Source: Pelagomonas calceolata (lineage: Eukaryota; Sar; Pelagophyceae; Pelagomonadales; Pelagomonadaceae). From it: a stretch of DNA of 64,000 bases. The translations under genes were made by a program, and so were the position numbers. Positions 1 to 9,065 of the stretch are shown here, in pieces. Location: NCBI GenBank assembly GCA_918797485.1, contig CAKKNE010000002.1, positions 2,322,501-2,386,500 on the forward strand, in the 5' to 3' direction. Position 1 is the stretch's first letter. Each line of letters opens with the position of its first letter. The notes below the pieces were generated by a model, which saw nothing but the letters and a program-made list of their open reading frames with translations, ran no database searches and was not told the origin of the DNA.

Positions 1-135
1 TGTAAGTATGAAACGCAGCGCTTGTCGCGCACTGCCGTCCGCGTATAGCAGCACGTCGCCGTGCCGTGTGCAGCCCAGCAGCTTGCCAATGGTGCCTGGA
101 ATCGTCGCACCCCCAGGAATCGGTCGTCGAGGCAT
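1..135 (-). CDS. 5' part of an unidentified protein gene, cut by the window edge
   Basis: Reading leftwards from an ATG at 135-133, a frame stays open for 45 codons to the first base of the window. It begins MPRRPIPGGATIPGTIGKLL and continues with a G/D/L-rich stretch. Nothing in it identifies a family. It would be divergent from the Cys-rich gene starting at 316, sharing a spacer of about 180 bp, an arrangement common in this window. The open frame is short, so it could be chance; the arrangement is the main support. Confidence 0.35.
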   Translation of the reverse strand, partial: MPRRPIPGGATIPGTIGKLLGCTRHGDVLLYADGSARQALRFILT

Positions 136-315
136 GCGATGAGAAGTATACAGATACGGTAAAAAGCGTGCGGGGCTGAGACATCCTGATTTCAAGCCAT
201 TGCGTGGAATTTGCGTGCTCAGCTGACGCTTGCGCGGCGGCGCGCGGACACAAGCTCGCTTCCTCCGCCGGCGTCGCCCGCGGGGCAGCCGAGAGGAGCC
301 GAGCGGCCTTCTAAA

Positions 316-1140
316 ATGTGCATCTGCTTCTTCGACGATGGGCCCATCGACAAGGACCCGCGCGCGAACCGCGGGAACATGTTCAAGGTGGGCATGAAGG
401 ACGCGCCCTGCAAGGACCCGGCGATCTGCTGCGCCGGCTTCCTCTGCAACCCCTGCGTGGGCTTCTACATGCGCAAGAAGGTGCTGGGCGGCAACCTGGA
501 CCTCTACATGTGCTGCCAGGGCTACTACGACGGCCTCTGCTGCGGCCACCCGAAGGCCGGGTCCTACGGCGACACGGGCAACCCCGCGTGCATGGCCTGC
601 GAGATGTGCTGCTGCCCGGGCTGGGCGACGTCGGCGACGCGCCAGTACGTCATGGACCAGTACGACCTCGCGAGCGACCCCTGCGACCGCCAGATCATCC
701 GCTTCAACAACTTCATGCAGCTGCTCAGCTGCATCTGCTACACGCTCGCCATCATCGAGCCGTCGTGCCGCGACCTCGCCGACCTCGTGGGCTGCATCGC
801 GGACCTCGTCTTCTACGCCACGGCGGCCTGCATGTTCGCCCAGGTCAACTACGAGCTCACGGAGCGCGAGAAGGGCGGCACGCTCGGCGCGCCGCGCGGC
901 GGCGGCCAGGCCATGACCGCGCCCAAGCACCTCCAGATGGCCAGCCGGGGCGAGGCCTACCCGGCGGCGGCGCCGGTGCAGGGGCAGTACATGCAGCAGC
1001 CGCGCACGTTCCCCGTGGTCATCCCCCAGGGCGCCTACGCCGGGTCGCAGTTGACCGTCACGGCGCCGGACGGCCGGCAGATGGCGTTCGTCGTGCCGCC
1101 CGGCTCCGCGCCGGGCCAGCAGGTCCTTTGCCCGTACTGA
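316..1140 (+). CDS. Cys-rich PLAC8-like protein
   Basis: A 274-residue protein from the ATG in the context aaaATGt. The first 190 residues are very Cys-rich, with CC, CxxC and CCC clusters (for example CEMCCCPGW) and two hydrophobic stretches around residues 135-180. This resembles PLAC8/Cys-rich membrane proteins, but I cannot assign it firmly. The C-terminal 45 residues contain a V-x-P-x-G-x(2)-G-x-Q-type module, seen twice (VVIPQGAYAGSQLTV and VVPPGSAPGQQV). The frame stays open upstream to 211, but that segment is low-complexity and reads like 5' UTR, so the internal ATG is preferred. Function unknown; probably membrane-associated. Confidence 0.75.
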   Translation: MCICFFDDGPIDKDPRANRGNMFKVGMKDAPCKDPAICCAGFLCNPCVGFYMRKKVLGGNLDLYMCCQGYYDGLCCGHPKAGSYGDTGNPACMACEMCCCPGWATSATRQYVMDQYDLASDPCDRQIIRFNNFMQLLSCICYTLAIIEPSCRDLADLVGCIADLVFYATAACMFAQVNYELTEREKGGTLGAPRGGGQAMTAPKHLQMASRGEAYPAAAPVQGQYMQQPRTFPVVIPQGAYAGSQLTVTAPDGRQMAFVVPPGSAPGQQVLCPY

Positions 1141-1196
1141 GCTACGGACTAATGTGCCAGGAATCTATAGGACTATAGGAAAGGGGGGGCGGGGGC

Positions 1197-2224
1197 TTAG
1201 GCGTCCTCGTCGTCGTCGAAGTCGTCGTCGATGTCCTCCTCGGCCGCGCCGTCGGAGTCCTCGGCGTCCTCGCCGCGGAGCTCGATGCCATGCTTCGCAG
1301 CGAGGGCACGCTCAAGGCCGCGCGCGAACGCGCTGGGCACGCGGCCCCGGAAGAGCGCAAAGTCGCGGATCGCGCCGCGCAAAGGCCAGCGGCCGAGGTG
1401 GTCGGCGCCGAGCACGACGCGGTCGCCGAAGCCCCGCGACCGGGCGAGGGGCGCGCCCTCGAGCTCGCGCGCGCCGTCGACCTGCGCGCGCGTCGTGGTA
1501 TCGGTACGGGCGGCAGGCGAAAAGTTTGATAAGGCGCGCCGCCGCCGACGAAGAGGTCCGCGCCGAGGTCCTGCTCCGCGGCCCGCTTGCCCCGGGTCCG
1601 CTTCGTCAGCACGACCGTGTAGACGCGGAGCGCGCCCGTGCTGCGCGTGCGGCCGCGGTGCACCGTCGCGCGCGCGCCGCCGCGGCCGGGCTGGAAGAGG
1701 GAGACGCGCGGCTGCGCGGCATCCGTGGCAGGAAAGGGATACCCGTGGCAGAGCTCGAGGCGCTGGGCGCCCTCGGTCGACGCGCAGTCGAAGATCGTGC
1801 AGTCGCCCGCCGCCGACGCGACGACGACGGCGACGCCCTCCTGGATCGGCTCGTCCAAGTGCTCGAGCACGAGGCCCGCCGGCGCCGGCTCCGCCTCGGC
1901 GCGGGGGCCGCCCGCGGCCCCGGGCCGCGCCTGGGCCTGGGGCTTCCGCCCGAGCGCGTCGCGCCAGACGTGGGCGCGGTCGGGCGCGACGACCTGCGGC
2001 GCCCGGAGCCAGGCCGCGTTGCGGGCCCAGCAGGCGGCCAGGCCCCGCCAGGGCGTGTGCTCGACGTGCACGTCGGCCAGCGTGCTCCACTTTTGTCGTA
2101 TCAAGACCTCGGCGGCCGTCTCGCAGGCTCTGCGCATGTCGCGGCTCGCCGCGGCCACTTCTAATTCTGGGAGAAGGCCCAGGCAGATGTCGACGAGCAC
2201 GCCGTCGGCCAGGATGTGGTCCAT
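1197..2224 (-). CDS. F-box-like / laminin-G-like domain protein, two exons
   Basis: Exon 1 is 2224-1550 and exon 2 is 1481-1197, giving 319 residues. The N-terminal 70 residues (DGVLVDICLGLLPELEVAAAS) look like an F-box-type leader. The C-terminal half resembles a LamG/concanavalin-like fold: after splicing it reads ADLFVDGARELEGAPL, followed by VVLGADHLGRWPLRGAIRDF, the usual DG...GAD...G.I.D pattern. The tail is strongly acidic (DDDFDDDEDA). The two halves lie in different frames. A 68-bp GT-AG intron (1549-1482) reconciles them exactly and restores the LamG strand, so this is an intron and not a frameshift. The 8 bases at the two exon edges (GTCGGCGG and GTCGACGG) differ at one position, so it may be a decayed introner. 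Confidence 0.7.
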
Positions 2225-2637
2225 TCTTGCCCCGTGACCCTTCTTGCGCTGTCGGCGAGCAAAATTTAAAGTACCTGCTTCACCCGAGAGACGCCGAGCT
2301 CTGCGAAGCCTAGTTCAAATTTGGCTGGGTCTCGCGCTGTGTAGGGTGAGATGGCAGCACAGGTACCTCGAAAAAGGGCCCAGGCGAAGCTCTGGTCAGT
2401 ATATTGCGACGCGGCTGGTGAAGAACTGCGGACGGCACTGGATGATGCTCATCCGCGGCTAACCCCCCCTCGCGTTGCACGAACCGATGCGCTATCCGGA
2501 GTACGAACCATCGTCCATCGTCCACCGTCGCGCATTACCTATTGGCTGTGACGCGCAAAGTTCTGACGGCCAAGGCACAGGCACCGCGGACGTGGCGGCG
2601 GCGACGGCGACCAAGGAACTACAACGATTAGTCGCGA
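2225..2637. other. Intergenic spacer without a recognisable gene
   Basis: This 413-bp stretch separates two minus-strand genes, the start of the F-box/LamG-like gene and the stop of mS29. It has lower GC than the flanking coding DNA and no convincing coding frame. It presumably holds the promoter of the F-box/LamG-like gene and the 3' end of mS29. Confidence 0.6.
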
Positions 2638-3828
2638 TCACATCAGCGCCAGCCGCTCGAAGAGCAGCCCTGGCACGCGCTGCGTCGCGAGCTTGAGCGC
2701 CGCGACGTCGTCCGCGGCGCCGAAGCCCGCGGCCGCGTAGCGGTCCACCGCGGCGGCGAACTCGGCGTCCGAGAACTCGCCGACGGGGATCTCGAAGGGC
2801 GCGTGGGCGATGCCGAGGCGCCGGTCGCGCGGCCCGAGGCCGGCGCCGCCGCGCGACTGCGAGTCGGCGAGCACGTACGCGCCGCGCGCGAGCCGCCGCT
2901 CGGGCGGCACGCCGGCATTTCCAAGCCCCCGCAGCGCGCGGATGTGCACGAGGTCGTCGGGCTTGAGGCTGACGCCGTCGTAGTAGTAGGCCGTCGCGGG
3001 CTCGAAGAGCGCCGAGTACTCGTCGACCGCGATCAACACCGGCGCCGCGTCGTGCGCCCTCAAACCGTCGACGACGTCGGCCAGCGCCGTCGACGCCTCG
3101 TCGCCGCGCTTCTTGTCGTCGAGGGCGGCGCCCACGACCTCGCGCAGCGTCGCGCCGCCCCAGCGCTCCGCGGCCGCGTCCGTGCACTTGACGGTCGCGA
3201 GGTCGTTGCCGTGCGCCTCCCTAAAGGCCTCGAGCACTTCCCGGCTCCGGGATGGCTCCTCGAAGCGGCCCGCGTGGTGCGGCGACGGCACGACGTAGTC
3301 GCCGTGGTGGCCGACGTCGCGCGCGCGCGCGACGAAGAGGCAGAGCCAGCCGCGCGCGCGCGCCTGCGTCACGATCTGCGCCAGCGCCACGGACTTGCCG
3401 GCGCCGCGCGCGCCCGTCAGCAGGTACGCGTCGCGCGGCGGGAGCTCGTCCCGGCACCGCCCGCACTTGGCGCACGTCAGCCGGAAGCTCCGGCTGGCGA
3501 ACGTCGTGAAGCCGCAGTTGGGGCACGTGAAGTCCGCGTCCGCGTCGAGCCCGTCGCCCTCGTCCGGGTTCGCCGCGCGCCGCTCGAGCGCCTCGACGAC
3601 GCGCCGCGTCGCCTCGCGCTCGACGAAGAGCGGCGCGCCGTCGACCACGTCCGTCTCGCGCTCGACGGCGCGCACGGCCTCGGGCATTTCTTTGATCTCC
3701 GCGAAGCGCACGGCGCCGCCGCTGCCGTCGGAGAGCGGGCGTCTCGCTGTCCGCAGCACACTGAGCGTGCTGCGCGACGGCGTGCCGGCGGCGACACGGC
3801 GGGCACAGCATTGAGTTGCCCTCCGCAT
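2638..3828 (-). CDS. Mitochondrial small-subunit ribosomal protein mS29 (DAP3 family)
   Basis: A 396-residue P-loop protein of the DAP3/mS29 family, a GTP-binding component of the mitoribosome small subunit. The N-terminus (MRRATQCCARRVAAGTPSRS) is Arg/Ser/Ala-rich like a mitochondrial presequence. A Walker A motif, TGARGAGKS, lies at about residues 138-146, followed by the family-typical VALAQIVTQARARGWL. A Walker B-like VLIAVDEYSALF lies near 250. Between the presequence and the P-loop there is a possible zinc ribbon (C102-x2-C105 and C119-x2-C122), an insertion I do not associate with animal DAP3. Single exon. A copy of the repeated upstream motif (3896-3917) lies 68 bp before the ATG. Confidence 0.85.
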   Translation of the reverse strand: MRRATQCCARRVAAGTPSRSTLSVLRTARRPLSDGSGGAVRFAEIKEMPEAVRAVERETDVVDGAPLFVEREATRRVVEALERRAANPDEGDGLDADADFTCPNCGFTTFASRSFRLTCAKCGRCRDELPPRDAYLLTGARGAGKSVALAQIVTQARARGWLCLFVARARDVGHHGDYVVPSPHHAGRFEEPSRSREVLEAFREAHGNDLATVKCTDAAAERWGGATLREVVGAALDDKKRGDEASTALADVVDGLRAHDAAPVLIAVDEYSALFEPATAYYYDGVSLKPDDLVHIRALRGLGNAGVPPERRLARGAYVLADSQSRGGAGLGPRDRRLGIAHAPFEIPVGEFSDAEFAAAVDRYAAAGFGAADDVAALKLATQRVPGLLFERLALM

Positions 3829-3895
3829 GTTGTTACACGTGCGTGGATGCGTGCAACAAAGGCAGCAGCTCAGCCTCGTCTCCCTGTGGCTTGTT

Positions 3896-3917
3896 GCTAG
3901 TGTCTTACTGCTCTAGC
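3896..3917 (-). promoter_or_regulatory. Dispersed upstream motif, copy 1
   Basis: On the minus strand this reads CTAGAG-CAGTAAGACACTAGC, a variant of the seven-copy motif. It lies 68 bp upstream of the mS29 start codon and points towards it. Confidence 0.45.
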
Positions 3918-4096
3918 TCTGGCTGATCCATCGACACGCGGTATCGGACACTACACCTCCCCGCGAAGAGAGGACCACTACTTTTCGGGTTGCGGCCGCT
4001 CGGCCCGGCCTGCCAGGCACGGCGCTGCAGAGTGGCAAGCAATCGCAGCCTGCGAGGAGGTCCGGCAGTACGGGCGTTCTTCGAGGTCGTGCCAAA

Positions 4097-5083
4097 GTGC
4101 CAGTTCCGGCCCGATTCGTGAGTCCTTGGGCAGTCCTGCGAGCAGGCCAATCGGGCAGCCTTAAGCAGGCCAATACCTCGGGGCAGCGGATGCCGGCCTT
4201 AGCCCAGACGGTCGACCGCCCGGCCGGCCCCGTCTACAAGCAGGGCGCCGCCCAGCAGCCCGGCAAGGCGAACCGCTCGACGTTCTCCGTCTCGCAGCGC
4301 GACGCCATCGAGCGGGCGGGCGCGCTGCGCGGCCAGCGCGGGCGGGCGCAGCAGCCCTACTCCGGCCCGGTCGTGGTCGCGCCGACGAAGCAGCGCGGGC
4401 CGGGCTACGGGCTCGCGGGCGTGCTGCGGACGCGGCGGCCCCGGGCCAAGGACTCCCGGGGCAAGGGCGACAGCCTGCTGTTCCTGCGCGACCGCGAGCA
4501 CGCCAAGCTCGTGAAGCGCGCGCAGGAGGTGCGCCAGTCGGCCGCGGACCGGTGCCGCCGCGCGAGCCGCATCCACCGGCAGCGGCGGAAGCCGACGGAC
4601 GACGACGCGTACCACATGCGGCCCAAGTGGGACACGCACCTGGAGCGGTGCGTGCGCGAGGACCGCATCGACGAGCTCTGGCAGCCGAAGTCAAAGCCGC
4701 CGCGGGAGACCTTCGAGGGGCCCCCGCCCGCGCACGTCGACGCGCCGCACACGATGGACCCCGGCGACAAGCTCTACCCGGCGCCGCGCCACACGGTGGA
4801 CGTCGACGCCGAGGCGCTGCGGGCGTCCCGGCAGCAGGAGGTGCGGCGGCCGCGGTCCGGCTGGGCGCCGCCGCCGCACTTCCTCGCCCGCGGGGCGTCG
4901 CCGCCGCAGAGCAGGACGGCGGCGAAGCTCCGGCAGTGCCCGCGCTGCATGGTCCTCTACCTCGCCGAGAACCACACGTGCGTGCCCGTGTCGAGCGCGC
5001 CGGTGGAGAAGTACGACGGGCGGACGGACACGCGCGTGCGCCTCCCCTCGCCGCGGACGTCGGCGCATAGCGGGCTCCGATGA
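4097..5083 (+). CDS. Unknown basic protein with a C-terminal CxxC/HxxxC motif
   Basis: A 328-residue open frame, or 297 residues if translation starts at the ATG at 4190 (MPALAQTVDRPAGPVYKQG). The protein is rich in Arg, Pro and Gln and looks largely disordered. A basic segment with a helical look (LLFLRDREHAKLVKRAQEVR) lies near residues 126-145. Near the C-terminus a Cys/His motif (CPRCMVLYLAENHTC) could bind zinc. Codon use matches neighbouring genes, with a strong GC preference at third positions. No family recognised. The gene is convergent with the next minus-strand frame, with only 16 bp between their stops. Confidence 0.6.
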   Translation: MPVPARFVSPWAVLRAGQSGSLKQANTSGQRMPALAQTVDRPAGPVYKQGAAQQPGKANRSTFSVSQRDAIERAGALRGQRGRAQQPYSGPVVVAPTKQRGPGYGLAGVLRTRRPRAKDSRGKGDSLLFLRDREHAKLVKRAQEVRQSAADRCRRASRIHRQRRKPTDDDAYHMRPKWDTHLERCVREDRIDELWQPKSKPPRETFEGPPPAHVDAPHTMDPGDKLYPAPRHTVDVDAEALRASRQQEVRRPRSGWAPPPHFLARGASPPQSRTAAKLRQCPRCMVLYLAENHTCVPVSSAPVEKYDGRTDTRVRLPSPRTSAHSGLR

Positions 5084-5099
5084 TAAGGTCCAAAAATAG

Positions 5100-5624
5100 T
5101 TATCCCCAAAGAAAATCCCCGTCGCTGATGTGCCGGCGATGCCTCTGCGGCGCCGGGTTGTTGTTCCGCGCCATGCGCGCGGCCCAGTCGGTCCGCGCCG
5201 GCGCGTCCTCCAGCAGCCCGTTGTATTCCCTGACGTGTGCTTCCAGGGCGGCGCGGCGCTGCGACAAGAGACAACAAAACAATACGGACCAGACCCGGAC
5301 GTTGCGGAGTGCGCTCTCACTCCGCGCCTTTCGCTCGTGCAGTAATCGCAGCGCCAGATCGTCGCAGGCGGCAGACCCCAGTGCGTAGTAGCCCCAACCC
5401 ATTGAGCCTTCACCGAACAGGTAGCCAGCGGTCGGCGGATTTTGGTTGCGAGGAATGAAGTCGCGACCGCCCGGCACTGACGGCGCGACGGCGGCGGCGA
5501 CGACGGGCTCGGCCGCGATGGGTTCTGCGATGGCGACGGCCTGCGGCGCTTGCGCGACGGCGACGACTGTGCCGGTCGGCATCGGTTGCTCACCATACAT
5601 GGTGGGTGCTGTGTGCTTTTTCAA
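5100..5624 (-). CDS. Small unknown protein, Ala/Val/Pro-rich N-terminus
   Basis: A 174-residue frame starting MKKHTAPTMYGEQPMPTGTV. Residues 15-52 are low-complexity (A, V, P, E). The middle holds the more structured stretch GYLFGEGSMGWGYYALGSAA and a Cys pair (FCCLL), and the end is Asn/Arg/His-rich. No family recognised. It has an upstream motif copy at 5770-5792, 146 bp before its ATG, which weakly supports it as a real gene. Overlapping plus-strand frames are shorter and less protein-like. Confidence 0.5.
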   Translation of the reverse strand: MKKHTAPTMYGEQPMPTGTVVAVAQAPQAVAIAEPIAAEPVVAAAVAPSVPGGRDFIPRNQNPPTAGYLFGEGSMGWGYYALGSAACDDLALRLLHERKARSESALRNVRVWSVLFCCLLSQRRAALEAHVREYNGLLEDAPARTDWAARMARNNNPAPQRHRRHISDGDFLWG

Positions 5625-5769
5625 TAGATGCTGTGCTATCTGTGCTTATTATGCTATCTGCCGCAAGTCACACGTTTGGGGCAGCACTCGCGCCAGCCTA
5701 TTGGTCACAACAAACAACAACTCGGAGGCTGCCCCTGGCTGCCCAACAAGAGAGCTTCCCCCAGAGCTT

Positions 5770-5792
5770 GCTAGTGTCTTAAGGCCGCTAGC
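5770..5792 (-). promoter_or_regulatory. Dispersed upstream motif, copy 2
   Basis: The minus strand reads GCTAGCGGCC-TTAAGACACTAGC. It lies between the stop of the DUF445 gene and the start of the small minus-strand gene at 5624, and points towards that start. Confidence 0.45.
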
Positions 5793-5839
5793 GCGGATTT
5801 CCGAAGTGAGGTTTCCGCAAGGCACACGAACAACAAAAG

Positions 5840-7677
5840 TTAGGAGGAGGCCGCACCGCCGCCACTGAGGCGCCGCCGCGCCGCCGATGCGACGCTTCTC
5901 GCGCGCTCCGACAACGCGTGCCATCCCCGTACACACCATGCTCCCGCGCCGGCCATCTGGCCCCAGGCGGCGAGGACACCGAGGACGCCGCCGACGGCTA
6001 TCAGGGTGAACTCATCTTCTTCGAAGATCGGGTGCAGGAGCCGCTCGAAGTCGCGCGACGGCATCGCCGCCATGGCGTCGCCCAGGGCTGTTTCTAACCC
6101 GAGCGCGGAGTCGGCGTAGGCGTAGAGGCCGTCCGGCAGGGCTGCCGGGAGCTCGAGCGCGACGTTATTTGTCACGCTATCTAAAAGCGCGGTGTTCGCC
6201 GACGCGAGCGACGGAACGCCAGAGATGCGCTCCGTCCCCCTGATGAACGTCTGGACGCGCCGCCGGAGGTGCGGTCTAAAAGTCGCGGCGCCGCCGGGCG
6301 AGAAGAGCGCCGCGTGCAGGAGCTTTCTGGCCGTCAGGACCTGTGTGGAAATCAACCAGTGTGTCGGGTGCACGCGGCCGTCCTGGCTCGGTCGAGCGGC
6401 GAGGAACCGGCATCGCCACGCCATCGAGCAGGCGTCGCGTCGATGGCGTGGAGGACGACACGATGATTCAGCACGAACGTGCCGTAAATTTTGATTTCCA
6501 CACAGGTCAGCACGCGCGTCGCGAAGAAGCGCGCGAAGTCGCGCGCCACCTCGGGCTGCCGCCGCAGGAAGCAGCCCTGCAGCGTGACCGGGCCGAACCT
6601 CCGCGGGTCGACGGGGATGAAGATCCACAGCAGCGCGATCCAGTTCGTCACGCAGCCCACGACGCCCGACCCGACGAGCGGCACCCAGCGCCGCTCCGGC
6701 TCGGCCGTCACGTTCCGGCCCGCGCCGCCCAGCCGCCGGGGCAGGACCAGCGAGCACCCGGACTGCAGGAGCCCGAGCGCGAGCCCCACCACCAAGCCCG
6801 AGTTGACCAGCAGCCGCAGCTCCCGCTTGCCGACCTCCTGGAAGAGGTCCACCAGGCCCTTGACGTTTGGGCCCGTGAGCTCGCCCACGCACAGCGCCGT
6901 GAGGTCCAGGCCGTCCGCCGCGTGACTTCTCACGTCCTGCGCCACGCCGACGGCCAACGCGCGCGCCTCCGCGTCGAGCGCGACGCGCGTCGCGTCCGGC
7001 GCGCCGCCCACCAACCACCTTCCGAGCGCCCGCCCGGGCCGGCCCGCCGCCGTTCCCGCGACGGCCCCGACCCGCGCGGGCGGCAGGAAGTCCGCCACCT
7101 TCGCCGGGTCCAGGTTCTGCAGCGTCCCGGGCACGCTGACCAAGTCCGTCGTCACCTCGACCAAGTCCCGGGCCATGCGCGGCGCCTTGGCCGGCACGAT
7201 GCCCTGCCAGCCGAGCAGCGGCCCGAACGGCGGCAGGTCGCCCAGCGCCGAGCACGGCCGCCGCCTCAGGAACGGAAAAGGCGAGGGCACGCCGCGCCAC
7301 TGGAGCGGGTAGAAGAGCATCTGCACGCCGACCCAGTTCGTGAACCAGCCCACGAACGCCGCCGTCAGGGGCGTCGCGACGGCGTAGCCCCACGGGTTCG
7401 CCCGGAAGCGGTCCCGAGCCGTCTGCCTTAGGTCCTGCGACAGCGCCGCCGTCGCCGCGGCGCCGAGTCCCAGCGCGGCGACCGCCGGCCCCGGGCGGCC
7501 GCACGCCGCGAGGACGCAGCCCGGCAGCAGCAGCGGCGCGGCGCGCGTGGCGTTCCAGGCGCGTTGCGCCGCGCTGGCTTTCGTGCTTGCGAGTGCCATG
7601 CAGCGTCTGGGCTTTTGTCGCAGCCGCGGCGGCGCGACCAGCGCCGTGCAGAGCGCTGCTGTGGCTAGGAGTCGCAT
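5840..7677 (-). CDS. DUF445-family membrane protein, plastid-targeted, split by an introner
   Basis: Exon 1 is 7677-6514 (388 codons) and exon 2 is 6340-5840, together 554 residues with a phase-0 intron. Two copies of the DUF445 signature G-x2-T-N-W are visible: GWFTNWVGVQMLFYPL near residue 120 and GCVTNWIALLWIFIP near 345. Both are followed by P/R-rich loops and helices, and the C-terminus has another hydrophobic segment. The N-terminus (MRLLATAALCTALVAPP then an Arg/Ser/Ala-rich run) resembles a signal peptide plus plastid transit peptide. Without splicing, the frame is wrecked inside the introner; with splicing, FFATR joins VLTARKLL, the expected family continuation. The biochemical role of DUF445 proteins is not established. 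Confidence 0.85.
6341..6505 (-). mobile_element. Introner 1 (subfamily A) in the DUF445 gene
   Basis: A 165-bp element with terminal inverted repeats CTGTGTGGAAATCAA / TTGATTTCCACACAG. It is flanked by near-identical 8-bp duplications at 6333-6340 and 6506-6513 (gene orientation GTCCTGAC and GTGCTGAC). An internal 12-bp inverted repeat, CCACGCCATCGA/TCGATGGCGTGG, could form a hairpin. The intron runs 6513-6341 on the minus strand. The upstream duplication provides the GT donor and the element terminus provides CACACAG as acceptor, so splicing restores the pre-insertion coding sequence. Confidence 0.92.
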
Positions 7678-7808
7678 GGCTGCTTAGCGAGTCATATCGA
7701 TGTCTAGATGCCGCATGGCTGCACAATGGCTGTCGACGTAGAAACCCGCGAGCTCTGGAGGCTCGGGGCTCGATCGCAAGGCTGCACAAAGCCGGCCGTG
7801 CAAGCGAC

Positions 7809-7830
7809 CTAGCGGCTTGTAAGGCACTAG
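7809..7830 (+). promoter_or_regulatory. Dispersed upstream motif, copy 3 (plus strand)
   Basis: The plus strand reads CTAGCGGCTTGTAAG-GCACTAG. It lies in the divergent spacer between the DUF445 and TPR genes, 126 bp before the TPR start at 7956. This is the only copy on the plus strand and the only one that points at a plus-strand gene, so its orientation relative to that gene matches the other copies. Confidence 0.45.
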
Positions 7831-7955
7831 TAATTATCTCGAAGCGCGGACCCGGCGGGGCTAAATCCGTCGATACGCACGAATAAATATCATCCGGACG
7901 CCGCCGCAGCGCAGCGGTGCTTTGGAGGTGCTTTGGTGCAGAGGTGTGAGCTACC

Positions 7956-9065
7956 ATGGCCGGCGTCACGGTCGTCGAGGACTTGGACGCCGAGAACCTG
8001 CTCGAACACCTTTGCCTCGAAGAGGAGGCCAAGGAGGTCCGGGGCTGGGTCGCCGAGAAGACGCCGCGGCCCGCCGGCCTGGACAAGCGCCTGAGCAGCG
8101 CCGCGAAGCTGCGCGGCAAGGGCAACGTCGCCTACGAGCGCAAGGAGTGGGACGCGGCCGTGTGGCTCTACCTCGCGGCGCTGCACCACGTCGACTACTC
8201 GCTCAAGGACTCGCGCGCCGACAAGCTCGGCGACTCCGTCGTCGGGACGGCGAAGCTGCAGGAGGAGGTCGCCCGCGTCTGCGCGAATCTGGCGGCGGCC
8301 TTCTCGGCGAAGGACGACGCCTACAACGCGGCGCGGTCGGCGGCGCTCGGCCTCGACTACGCCGAGAAGTGCCGGTCCGTCAAGGACGACAAGCGGGCGC
8401 TGCGGGCGAAGCTGCTCTACCGGCGCGGCGTCGCGCGCTCGCGGAACGCGGGCCGGCCGAACGCGGGGCCCAACGACACGGTCGAGGACGGGCTCGCGGA
8501 CGTCAAGGAGGCCTGCCGCCTCGACGAGTCCCGGGACCGGGGCATGCGCGAGGCCTACCGCAAGCTCAAGCGGCGCGCCGACGCGGAGCCGCCCGCCTAC
8601 GCCGCGGGCTTCCTGAAGGCGGACCTGCCGCCGGGCGTCGAGGCCGTCGCCGACGACGACGCCTCCGAGGCGCCCGCCGCCGCCGCGCCGGCCCCGGCGC
8701 CCGCGCCCGCGCCCGCGCCGCCCCGGCCCGCGCGGTCCGCGCCGGCGCCGGAGCCGGAACCATCGCGGCGGCCCGGCCGCGTCCGCCGGGTCCTGAACGC
8801 GCTGAGCCGCGGCGTCGAGCGCATGCCGCCCCGGCGCCGCGACCGCGTTGTGGTCATACTCGTCTCGACGCCCATCGTCGCGGTCTTCGCCGCCGTCAGC
8901 TGGGCCTGGCGCGACACGCGGAGCCCGCACCAGGTCGTCAACATCGTCGCGATCTTCGCGCTCATCGTCGCGCGGCTCGTCGACACGTACCGCAAGTTCC
9001 GGCGCGCGGCGGAGAAGCGCCGCGTCGTCCGGGGAATGCTTGCGACGAAGAAGAAGCATGCGTAA
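7956..9065 (+). CDS. TPR co-chaperone-like protein with C-terminal membrane anchor
   Basis: A 369-residue single-exon protein. Residues 48-215 form TPR-like helix pairs, clearest in AAKLRGKGNVAYERKEWDAA and the later ALRAKLLYRRGVA, an arrangement like the TPR part of FKBP-type co-chaperones but with no prolyl-isomerase domain. Residues 225-265 are an Ala/Pro/Glu linker. Two hydrophobic stretches near the end (VVVILVSTPIVAVFAAVSWAW and VVNIVAIFALIVARLV) are followed by a basic tail ending KKKHA. This suggests a membrane-anchored protein facing the cytosol, perhaps at the ER or an organelle outer membrane. The ATG context is accATGg. Confidence 0.8.
   Translation: MAGVTVVEDLDAENLLEHLCLEEEAKEVRGWVAEKTPRPAGLDKRLSSAAKLRGKGNVAYERKEWDAAVWLYLAALHHVDYSLKDSRADKLGDSVVGTAKLQEEVARVCANLAAAFSAKDDAYNAARSAALGLDYAEKCRSVKDDKRALRAKLLYRRGVARSRNAGRPNAGPNDTVEDGLADVKEACRLDESRDRGMREAYRKLKRRADAEPPAYAAGFLKADLPPGVEAVADDDASEAPAAAAPAPAPAPAPAPPRPARSAPAPEPEPSRRPGRVRRVLNALSRGVERMPPRRRDRVVVILVSTPIVAVFAAVSWAWRDTRSPHQVVNIVAIFALIVARLVDTYRKFRRAAEKRRVVRGMLATKKKHA

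Noticed and set aside
1482-1549. Frameshift in the F-box/LamG-like gene
   Set aside because: A GT-AG intron reconciles the frames exactly and restores the LamG pattern, so no sequencing error or pseudogene is needed.
7678-8125. Upstream extension of the DUF445 exon 2 reading frame to 8125
   Set aside because: The extension runs out of frame through exon 1 of the same gene and into the next promoter; exon 1 has the family motifs in a different frame.
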